From positions 1 to 23,694 of the forward strand of contig CAMHGU010000011.1 in assembly GCA_946184715.1 (NCBI GenBank): 23,694 bases of DNA, read 5' to 3'. This document shows positions 1 to 7,700 of this stretch, piece by piece. Origin of the DNA: an uncultured bacterium. GTDB taxonomy: Bacteria; Bacteroidota; Bacteroidia; Bacteroidales; Muribaculaceae. The notes under the pieces were generated by a model. That model was not told the origin of the DNA. It did no database searches and saw only the letters and a program-made list of their open reading frames with translations. Position 1 is the first letter of the stretch. Each line of letters opens with the position of its first letter. A program made the position numbers and the translations under genes.

Positions 1-31
1 CAAAGATACAAATTCTTGACCACACACGCAA
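1..31 (-). promoter_or_regulatory. Candidate leftward Bacteroidales promoter at the window edge
   Basis: Read on the minus strand, bases 8-1 are TATCTTTG, a perfect match to the Bacteroidota -7 consensus TAnnTTTG. A TTG lies 20 bases upstream of it (window positions 31-29), which fits the -33 element. It would drive a gene to the left of the window that is not visible here. It overlaps the first codons of the Sel1-repeat reading frame, so either the two genes are tightly divergent or the Sel1 protein starts a little later than its first possible codon. Confidence 0.4.
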
Positions 32-519
32 CAACCGTGCCAAAGGCGCAGGCGGGCGACGCTTTGGCGCAAAACGAGCTTGGGCTACACTATGCCACTA
101 TGCGCGACTATGCGGAGGCGGTGAGGTGGTTTCGCGCAGCCTCCGGGCAAGGCGATGTCAACGCGGCGTGGAATCTCGGGAACTGCTATTACAACGGTAA
201 CGGAGTGGAGCAAAATCCGGCCGAGGCGGTTCGGCTATGGACGATAGTGGCCGAGCAAGGCGATGCCGCGGCACAAGTGACAGTGGCGGAGTGCTATCGC
301 GATGGCGATGGAGTGGCGGTCGATTATGCCGCGATGGCCGGTTGGTACGCTAAAGCGGCCGAGCAGGGCGACGCCTATTCGCAGACGGAGTTGGGGCGTT
401 GCTACCTTGAGGGCCGCGGTGTGGCTCGCGATAGGGAGAAGGCGGCTGAGTGGTACGGGCGTGCGGCCGCGGCAGGCTATGAGCCGGCAGTCGAGGCATT
501 GCGGGAGCTGGCTCAGTGA
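16..519 (+). CDS. Sel1-repeat (TPR-like) protein
   Basis: The 167-residue product is made almost entirely of Sel1-like repeats: a short divergent one (about residues 13-43) and three full ones (about 44-82, 83-118 and 119-154). They carry the family pattern of A-x-x-x-L-G-x-x-Y followed by G-x-G-V and A-x-x-W-Y/F-x-x-A-A (for example LGNCYYNGNGV and LGRCYLEGRGV). Sel1 repeats form alpha-helical solenoids that scaffold protein-protein contacts; no catalytic domain is present and the partner is unknown. No signal peptide is seen, so it is probably cytoplasmic, although the frame stays open to the left edge and the N-terminus could lie outside the window. The TTG at 16 is the first possible start seen, and an in-frame GTG at 37 is an alternative. 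Its last 7 bp overlap the end of the convergent glycosyltransferase gene. Confidence 0.75.
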   Translation: MTTHATTVPKAQAGDALAQNELGLHYATMRDYAEAVRWFRAASGQGDVNAAWNLGNCYYNGNGVEQNPAEAVRLWTIVAEQGDAAAQVTVAECYRDGDGVAVDYAAMAGWYAKAAEQGDAYSQTELGRCYLEGRGVARDREKAAEWYGRAAAAGYEPAVEALRELAQ

Positions 520-1685
520 GAGCTGAGAAGAGTGAGCCATTTGTCGGCGATGACCTCTGGGGTGAACGCCGAGGCTCTGACTACAGCTTCTCGCTCCATA
601 TCGCGCAGCCGCTCGGGTGAGTTCATCAGATTTTCGATATTGGCGGCGAGCGCATCGGGCGATGGCGAGCTGACGATGCCGCACTCGGGGGTGATGACTT
701 CGGGCATCGCCTCGGCCGTGGAGTAGGCCACGGGCACACAACCATGGGCCATAGCCTCAACGACTACGTTTCCGAACCCTTCGGTAGCTGAGGTGAATGC
801 CAGAATGGCGGCTCGGCGATAGTAAGGCACGGGGTCGCATTGCCCGTAGAGCGTGATGCGCTCTATTGAGTGACGGGCGATATATCGCTCGAGCGAGGCC
901 CGCTCGGGGCCATCGCCCACTATCGCCGCTTGCCAATCGGGGTGGGCGGGGGCGAGGCGTTGCCACGCTCGGAGGAAGTGGAGCGGCTGTTTGTAAGCCA
1001 CGAGGCGACCCGCGAAGAGCAGGAGCTTCTCTTTCGCGCAAGGCTCATCGCCGGCTATGTGGAAGGCGCAGGAGTTGGGGACGACGCAGGTAATCGCGTC
1101 GTCGATGCCCGAGAGTGCGATGGCGGCGCGGCGATGCGCTTCGGCACGGAACACGATGGCGTCGGCGCAGCGGGCCAGCTGCCTGTAGTGGCGGGCGAGA
1201 AGCTTGGCCGAGAGCCGGCGCGCCAGTGGCGGGGCGGTGTGCCAAAGGAGCCACCATGCGCCGCTTTTGAGCGTGGTGCAGTCGTACTCGGCCAGCCGGG
1301 CCGAAGGGTAGATGCGGTGGGTGGCTTCGACGTTGACGTTGGCAATCTTTATCACCGAGCCGGGCGCGTTCTCGAGGAAGAACAGCCGGCGGTCGGTAAC
1401 GGCATTCTGGAATATCACTACATTTATCGCTTCGCGCTCGAGCAGCTGCCGATAGAATCGTCGCGCCTCGGCATCGTAGTGGTAGGGCTCGGCGGCGGGC
1501 ATACAAAATTCCTGGATAGGGCAGACGTCGGAGCCGGAGATGTCGATGCTCGAGGTGTAAAGCACGGCGGCATAGTGGCCTTTCGCGATGAGCGACTGCG
1601 CCAAGGAGAGCGTGGCGCGCTCCACGCCGCCGGCGGTGGGCAGGCAGCGGGCGTTGGCAATGAAAAGTAAGCGATACGTCATCAT
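513..1685 (-). CDS. Glycosyltransferase family 4 (GT-B fold)
   Basis: This 390-residue protein is a retaining GT4-type glycosyltransferase that would transfer a sugar from a nucleotide-sugar donor to a growing cell-surface glycan on the cytoplasmic side. The N-terminal domain has the glycine-rich loop GGVER (residues 19-23). The C-terminal donor-binding domain has LLFAGRLVAYKQP and the E-x7-E motif, Glu302 and Glu310 in EGFGNVVVEAM, followed by HGCVPVA. The length is normal for the family. It is the last gene of the minus-strand cluster, 4 bp after the GT2 gene, and its stop codon overlaps the end of the convergent Sel1 gene. Donor and acceptor sugars cannot be read from the sequence. Confidence 0.9.
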   Translation of the reverse strand: MMTYRLLFIANARCLPTAGGVERATLSLAQSLIAKGHYAAVLYTSSIDISGSDVCPIQEFCMPAAEPYHYDAEARRFYRQLLEREAINVVIFQNAVTDRRLFFLENAPGSVIKIANVNVEATHRIYPSARLAEYDCTTLKSGAWWLLWHTAPPLARRLSAKLLARHYRQLARCADAIVFRAEAHRRAAIALSGIDDAITCVVPNSCAFHIAGDEPCAKEKLLLFAGRLVAYKQPLHFLRAWQRLAPAHPDWQAAIVGDGPERASLERYIARHSIERITLYGQCDPVPYYRRAAILAFTSATEGFGNVVVEAMAHGCVPVAYSTAEAMPEVITPECGIVSSPSPDALAANIENLMNSPERLRDMEREAVVRASAFTPEVIADKWLTLLSSH

Positions 1686-1689
1686 ATTC

Positions 1690-2628
1690 TTAAGCGAAGC
1701 GGCGCAGGAGATAATGTAAACGACGGTGGGCCACGGCTGCGGCTTGCTCGGCGATGAGAGCCTGCCCGCAGGGGTGGTACGGCTCGATGGCGCGAGAGAT
1801 ATCGGCTTTAGGGGTTCCGGCGGCGATAGCCTCGCTTACGAAGTAGCGCAGGAGCGAGTCGTTGAGCCGCTTAAGCGCTTCGGCGTCGGCCTCGTCGGGC
1901 AACAACGGCCGGGCCGCGTCGATGAATTGCCGGTACTGCTCTATCGTGGAGAGGTCGAACCGCTTAGAGGCGCCGCCCCAGCGATAGTTGTAGCCGATGT
2001 AGTCGATAGCGCGGAGCGCGGGGCGCTGCCGCAGGAGCGCGAGCAGGAAGATGCGGTCCTCGCCCCAGAAGGCCTGATAATCAGGGAATACGGTAGCCTG
2101 CAGCAGCGAAGCCCGATACGCTTTGCCCCAAGCGGCAGGCGACATCGCCGGCTCGCTGTCGATAATCGACTGCAAAAGGCGGTGGCGCAGCTCATCGGGG
2201 GCGGTTTCGGCCTCAACGCGCATACTTGCCGGCGCGTAAGGCAGGTGGAGCGCGGTGAGGCGGTAACGGAAGTTCATCGCGATGATGTCGGGCACGGGAG
2301 TTGCATCGGCGGCTTGTGTCAGCCGTAGCAGTGCGTCGCGGCTGAGCCAGTCGTCGGCGTCGAGGAACGTAATCCATCGGCCTTCGGCTCGGCCTATACC
2401 CGTCATTCGTGCCATATAAAGCCCTTCGCGCGAGGCGTGGGCGGCAAAGACGATGCGGCTGTCGCGCTCGGCGGCAGCCACGGCCACTTGGCGCGAGGCG
2501 TCGGTTGAGGCGTCGTCGACTACGACGAGCTGCCAGTCGGGCAACGACTGCCGCTGCACTGAGCGAATGGCGCGCGTGAGGGTGCCGGCGGCATTGTAGG
2601 CGGGTATTATGACGCTAATTATGGGCAT
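1690..2628 (-). CDS. Glycosyltransferase family 2 (GT-A fold)
   Basis: The 312-residue protein begins with the GT2 signature ISVIIPAYNAAGTL, followed by VVVDDAS (Asp38-Asp39) for nucleotide binding and FLDADDW (Asp90-x-Asp92) for the metal-binding DxD motif. Family members are inverting transferases that add a sugar to a lipid-linked glycan at the inner face of the cytoplasmic membrane. The ATG at 2628 overlaps the end of the flippase gene by 14 bp, which suggests translational coupling. The following GT4 gene starts 4 bp after its stop. No transmembrane segment is obvious, so it is probably a soluble or peripheral enzyme. Specificity is not predictable. Confidence 0.9.
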   Translation of the reverse strand: MPIISVIIPAYNAAGTLTRAIRSVQRQSLPDWQLVVVDDASTDASRQVAVAAAERDSRIVFAAHASREGLYMARMTGIGRAEGRWITFLDADDWLSRDALLRLTQAADATPVPDIIAMNFRYRLTALHLPYAPASMRVEAETAPDELRHRLLQSIIDSEPAMSPAAWGKAYRASLLQATVFPDYQAFWGEDRIFLLALLRQRPALRAIDYIGYNYRWGGASKRFDLSTIEQYRQFIDAARPLLPDEADAEALKRLNDSLLRYFVSEAIAAGTPKADISRAIEPYHPCGQALIAEQAAAVAHRRLHYLLRRFA

Positions 2629-4165
2629 CGGGCTTACGTATTAAAGAGGTGAAGCGGCGGCAGGCACGGCGCATAGAGGGGAGCAGCGCGGTGGCGAGGC
2701 CGGCAAAGATGGCAGTGTAGGCTACAGCGGCGATGACGGTGTCGGCAGCGAGGCCGGCCCAGCCGTCGCCTACGGATGGCAGCTGCATCGTGGCGGCCAG
2801 CGCTATGGCGGCGATGACCAGCAGCAGGGCGGTGCGCAGAGCGTAGTGGCTCACCGATGCCTTCAGTCCACGCCGATGCAGGAAATACGGCTTCCAGAGG
2901 AAAATCACTGCCAGTTGGCTTGCCACGGCGCCCCACACGATGCCGTCGAGCCCGTAGGCCAGGCCGAGCGGAATGGCCAGGGCGAGCGTGAGCGCTATTT
3001 CGGCTATCGGCGCGTAGATGTCGGAGAAGAGGGCGTAGGCCGCCAGGAATCCGTCGTTGACGTAGCGCACACAGCCCAGCAGCATCCAGGCGGTCATTGC
3101 AACCACGGTAGCCGGGCCGAGCACGTATTGCTCCCCGAGCCATAGCGCCACGAAACGCGAGGCGAAGAGGAAGAACAGGGCGGCCAGTAGCGTGCCGAGC
3201 AGATACTGCAGGCTGTGCAGCTCGGCAAAGACCTTTACCACGGCGGGCCGCTCTTCGGAGGCTACGAGGTGGCCTATGTTGCCGGTGATGCTGTCGAGCG
3301 ACATCCACATCACCGTGATTCCGGCCATAGCGAGAAGCTGATAGTTGAAATAGGCGGCCACGGCAGCAAGTGAGGCCAGGGCGTAGAGGATAAGCGGCAC
3401 TAATTGCTGCATCGCGAATTGCCCGCCTTTGTGAAAGGCCATCTGCTTGATGCGCGCCACGATGTGGGGATATTCGGCCCGGAGCGTGCTCAGCCGCAGC
3501 TTGGCGGGGCGCAGCCACGGGGCGTGTCGCCGGAGCGATAGCTGCAGCGATAGCGTGGCCAGCAGGGCGAAGGCCACTTCGAGCGCCACCCACACCTCAT
3601 ATTTATAAGGTAGCCACACGATGGCGGCTATCTGCGCCGCCAGCTTCAGGAGCGTCACCGACTGGAAGCTGAGGCGCAGGCGGTAGCTCTCTTGCGAGGC
3701 GGTGTAGGCTATCTGCTTGTAGTTGATGAAGTAGAAGAGCGCGGCATTGAGCAGCACGGCGGCAAAGGCGATATAGGGGTGGTACCACTTGATGCCCGAG
3801 GCTCCGGCAAAGATGAGCGGGAAGAACGCCATCACCGCGGCGCCGGCAATGACGATGGCGCAGCCTATGTAGCGATACAGTGCTCGCTGGAGGGCGATGA
3901 TGCGGTTGGCTTGGCGATGGTCGGTGCGCGCCAGCGGGGCGTAGAGCGAGGCGGCGATAGCCGTGGAGATGCCCAGCTCGGCCACGTTGAGCATCTCGAG
4001 AATGTTGCTCACCGTGGAGTTGAGGCCCAGCAGCTCGGCCGAGAGGTAGCGCAGGAACAGGCGGCGCGAGAAGAAGTTGAGCACAAACAGCCCGAGCGTG
4101 AAGGCCAGAGCCGCAAGGGTGTTGCGGAGGCTCAGGCGGGTGCGGGGCTGTGGGGTAGGGGTCAT
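2615..4165 (-). CDS. Wzx-like polysaccharide/lipid-linked oligosaccharide flippase
   Basis: The 516-residue protein is almost wholly hydrophobic, with about a dozen or more predicted membrane helices spread along its length. Its N-terminal part (FFSRRLFLRYLSAELLGLNSTV, then LNVAELGISTAIAASLYAPLA) resembles polysaccharide export proteins of the MOP/MATE-like superfamily, which move undecaprenyl-linked glycans across the inner membrane. It sits between the antiterminator gene (ATGA overlap at 4162-4165) and two glycosyltransferases, the usual setting for a Wzx. No Wzy polymerase or initiating sugar-phosphate transferase is present in the window, so the module is either partial or makes a short, unpolymerised glycan. 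Confidence 0.88.
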   Translation of the reverse strand: MTPTPQPRTRLSLRNTLAALAFTLGLFVLNFFSRRLFLRYLSAELLGLNSTVSNILEMLNVAELGISTAIAASLYAPLARTDHRQANRIIALQRALYRYIGCAIVIAGAAVMAFFPLIFAGASGIKWYHPYIAFAAVLLNAALFYFINYKQIAYTASQESYRLRLSFQSVTLLKLAAQIAAIVWLPYKYEVWVALEVAFALLATLSLQLSLRRHAPWLRPAKLRLSTLRAEYPHIVARIKQMAFHKGGQFAMQQLVPLILYALASLAAVAAYFNYQLLAMAGITVMWMSLDSITGNIGHLVASEERPAVVKVFAELHSLQYLLGTLLAALFFLFASRFVALWLGEQYVLGPATVVAMTAWMLLGCVRYVNDGFLAAYALFSDIYAPIAEIALTLALAIPLGLAYGLDGIVWGAVASQLAVIFLWKPYFLHRRGLKASVSHYALRTALLLVIAAIALAATMQLPSVGDGWAGLAADTVIAAVAYTAIFAGLATALLPSMRRACRRFTSLIRKPDAHN

Positions 4166-4746
4166 TGTCGCTTTTTGGGGGTATCTTTGGGGTCGTCGAG
4201 GAGCTGGAGCAGCGAGGGGTGGATGAAGGCGGTGGCTACGGCGGCGATGCCGGCGAGCTTCACGAGCACGCGGCGGTCGCCGCCCACTCTCACAAATTCG
4301 CCCTCGATGCCTTCGAAGATGCCGCCGGTGACGCGCACGCGCTGCCCTTTCTTGAGCAGGGCGGTGTCGTAGTCGATATACATAATCTGCTCTTCGTAGT
4401 TGCCGGCCACGGCGATGAAGTTGCGCATCTGCCGCTCGGGAATGACGATGGGCTGGCGGGTGTCGAGGCTGCGTATGAAGCGTATGGGAAGGGTGCTCGT
4501 GGCCATATACTCCTGCATCTGTGCCGCCGTGCTGCGCATGAAGATGAGGTTGTGAATGGCAGGCACGAGCACTCTCACCTTGCGCTCGCCTTTGAGCTTC
4601 TCGGCGTATTTCATCGGGAGGAAATTCTCGATGTTGCGGCTGTCGAGGTCGGCTTTCACTTGCATCTCTCGACAGTAGGTCACACGGATACCGTACCAGT
4701 TGAGGTCGGCATCCGTGTGATTGACGGGGGTTGTTATGTCGGTCAT
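4162..4746 (-). CDS. UpxY-family NusG-like transcription antiterminator
   Basis: The product is 194 residues if it starts at the ATG at 4746. It has an N-terminal NGN-like domain (NWYGIRVTYCREMQV, later VPAIHNLIFMRST) and a C-terminal KOW motif (LLKKGQRVRVTGGIFEGIEGEF). This is the architecture of the specialised NusG paralogues called UpxY in Bacteroides, which let RNA polymerase read through long capsule operons. An upstream in-frame TTG at 4764 would add six residues but overlaps the stop codon of the preceding gene, so the ATG is preferred. Its stop overlaps the flippase start as ATGA. Unusually, it lies 10 bp downstream of a 5.6-kb alpha-2-macroglobulin gene rather than first behind its own leader. 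Confidence 0.88.
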   Translation of the reverse strand: MTDITTPVNHTDADLNWYGIRVTYCREMQVKADLDSRNIENFLPMKYAEKLKGERKVRVLVPAIHNLIFMRSTAAQMQEYMATSTLPIRFIRSLDTRQPIVIPERQMRNFIAVAGNYEEQIMYIDYDTALLKKGQRVRVTGGIFEGIEGEFVRVGGDRRVLVKLAGIAAVATAFIHPSLLQLLDDPKDTPKKRQ

Positions 4747-4756
4747 CAATTGTCTG

Positions 4757-7700
4757 TTATTCAACGATTAAGGTTGAGCCGGCGGAGTGGGCTGTGACGT
4801 GGGGCGCATACTGGCTCTGCACCGTTGCGATGCCGAGGTTGTAGGTGCCGGTGGAGGTGATTGTCACGTCGTAGGCGATGAGATGGGTCCCCTTGGGCAT
4901 CCAGCCTATGAAGATGTTGGTGGCGTCGTCCTTGGTCTCGCGGTAGAAGCCGAGGCCGTCGCGGTAGTCGTAGCCGGAGAGCTGGTCGAGGGGTTCCATA
5001 GTGGCGCAGCGCTCATCGTGGATGTTGACGTACTCGAGGTCGCGCTTGTTCTTGACGGTAAGCATCACGCGCACTTTGTCGCCCACCTTGAAGTGCTGCA
5101 CTCCGCGGAGCACGTTGCCGTCGATGTCGTAGATGGCTTTCTCGATTGAGATCTCGTCGGTCGCGGCGGCTTCGATTTGTGTCATCGGGGCGGAATACTG
5201 GGCGTAGAGTGAGCCCCAAGCGGGCGAGTTGCCGTTGCGGGCTATCGAGAGTACGGAGCCGGGAGCGGGAAGCTCTATCTCGCGCATGATGTGGCCGGTG
5301 TAGCGTTCCATATCGGTGGCGGTGTCGAAGGAGGTGTCGCCTATCTTAATGGTGGCGGTGCCGGCGCGCTGCAGCCAGTCGGTTCCGGTGGAGAGCAGCG
5401 AGTAGATGGCATCGGAAGCGAGGCTCGAACCGCCCCAGTCGGTGGTCTGCTTCTGGAGCAGGAGCCACTGGCGTACGCTGTCGATGACGGTGTCGGTGCT
5501 GTCGTTGGCGTAGATGGCGCGGAGCATCAGCGAGGTGGCGGTCACGGGGCGATAGGAGCGATACCAGCCCACGTTGAGGTTGTCCCAATAGGTGCCGCGG
5601 TCGGGAGTCTCGATTGAGAACTCCTTGATGGAGCGCACGATGTCGGCCGTCACTTTGTCGCGGTGCTCGCGCTTGAGCAGCAGGGCAGCGAAGGCTTTGT
5701 CGGGTAGGTTGTAGTGGCGCCAGTTCTTCTCGTAAATCTTCAGGGCGCGGTTGGTCATCTCTTGCAGGGTGCGGCTGCGCTCTATCTCGGGATAGAAGGA
5801 GCGCACGTAGGAGTAGTAGCAGAAGATGGTGTAGTCCTTCTTGTCCTTCTGCTCAGCGTAAAGCTCGATGACGCGCTTGTCGAGGTACTCAACGCCGTGG
5901 CGCAGCATAGTGTTGAGTTCGTCGTCGTCGCCTATGAAGCCGAGGAGCTTCATCTCGCCCATCAGCTCGAGCACTTCGGCGGTGGCGTAGTACGATTCGT
6001 CACATTCGCGTATCCATTTCCAGCCGCCCGAGGGAGCCTGGAGATTGCGCAGGGTGGTCATCGCCTGGTCGCGGTTGGCAGTCACGTAGTCGGGGTCGTA
6101 GAGCTTCACGATGGCTTGCATACGTGCCGTCTGCCGCTGTGCCGGGCGCAGCCAGGGCGACTTGGCCAGCTCGGTAATCTTGAGTTGCTGGTTCTTCTCG
6201 AGCATCGAGGTGAGCATCGAGTCCTGCGGGTTGGCCTTCCACCATTCTATGGCTTCGCGCACCGAGGGGTCGTAGTCGGCGATGCCCTTGGCGAGCAGCA
6301 GCGCGTAGAGCGAGTGGGCGGCGCCCGAAGAGGTGATGCAGTTCTCGTAGATGGAGGGGATAGCCGTGAGGCAGTACCACATCGGGTTGTCGCAATATTC
6401 GAGCGTCACCTTGGCACCGGCGGGGATATTGCCGATGGGGCGGTCGAGAGAGTTCTGGCCGGGGTTGAGGTAGAACGGCTGGGTCTCGATCACGGGCGAA
6501 ACGGAGCTGAGCACCGGTATGGCGTCCTGCTCGCCGTCGCTGAAGGTGGCGTTGGCGGTGCGGATACGGTAGCCGATGGCGGCGATGTCGCCGGGCACGT
6601 CGAAGTCGATGAGGCAGTTGCGCTGCTCCTTGGGCGAGAGCTGCAGGTCGTACTGCTGGCTCTTGACCACGGCATTGGTCATCGGGTCGAACAGCTCCAC
6701 GAGGGCGGTGGCTTGCTGGGCCTCATCGGTGTTGTTGATCACGAGGGCCGAGATGGTGGCCTTGTCGCCTTGGCGCAGGAAGCGCGGCAGGTTGGCTTGC
6801 GCCATCAGCGGCTTGGAGGTCACGAGCGTGCGCTCTACGTTGTCGGTGAGGATATTACCGGCGCCGGTGTAGGCAATCATCTTGACGTTCCACGTGGTGT
6901 TGTAGTTAGGCGCTGTGAAGCTGACTGCGAGCTGTCCGTCGGCGTCGGCCACGAGCGTGGGCTGCCACAGCGCTGTCTTGAGCTTGCCTATGCGCATCTC
7001 CACGTTGTCCATATCGGGCGCGGCGCTCTTCTGCTCGGCCGATTTTTCTTCTGCAACGGCCTCCTTCATCCTTATATCATCATTAGCGACCATATATTGA
7101 ATCCCAGGTTCTTCAGCCATCAAATCGGCCGGTGCGGCATCTTCCACAAATGCGGCCGACCTATATACCCTGTTGCCGGCACCGAGCATTCGGCGCGAAA
7201 ACCTGAGATGCGACTGGAACAGCTCTTCGCCGTAGAAGTCGAATTCGGGCGCGCTGATTGAATTGGAGGAGTAGTTGTTGATTGTACTGCCGTAGAGGCG
7301 GGCGCTCGCGTTGCTGTAGTTGGGGGTGGAGAATGAGTAGCGGGTGGCGAGCGTCAGGCGCGACATTGTCCAGCCGAAGGAGTTCGGCATTATTGCGTCG
7401 AGGGCGTGGTCGTACACGTCGAGCAGGGCGGCGGCGCCTACGGGCTTGCCGTTGACATCGGTGAAGCGGAACTTCCAAGTCTCTACATCGCCGCTGGTGA
7501 GCTTGTCGCGGAAGGCCTCGACCGTGGCGGTGAGCTTCGGCGCTTTGGCCTTGGCGGGAATGACGATGGTGGTGCTCTCGTGGTTGAAGTTCTTCGACGT
7601 GAACAGGTACACGCGGGTGTTCTCAATCGACCCGGTGGGCACCTTCACGTTCAGGCGGAAGTTGCCGGCCTCATAGTGCTTCCACCCGCGGTCGATAATC

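Noticed and set aside
870..1670. Plus-strand open frame opposite the GT4 gene
   Set aside because: Gly/Val/Glu-rich translation without motifs. The minus strand has clear GT4 motifs over the same bases.
5714..7261. Long + strand open frame (515 codons) inside the macroglobulin gene
   Set aside because: It is antisense to well-conserved macroglobulin and toroid regions. The translation is a low-complexity Val/Gly/His/Glu mixture with no domain, as expected from the reverse of a GC-rich gene.
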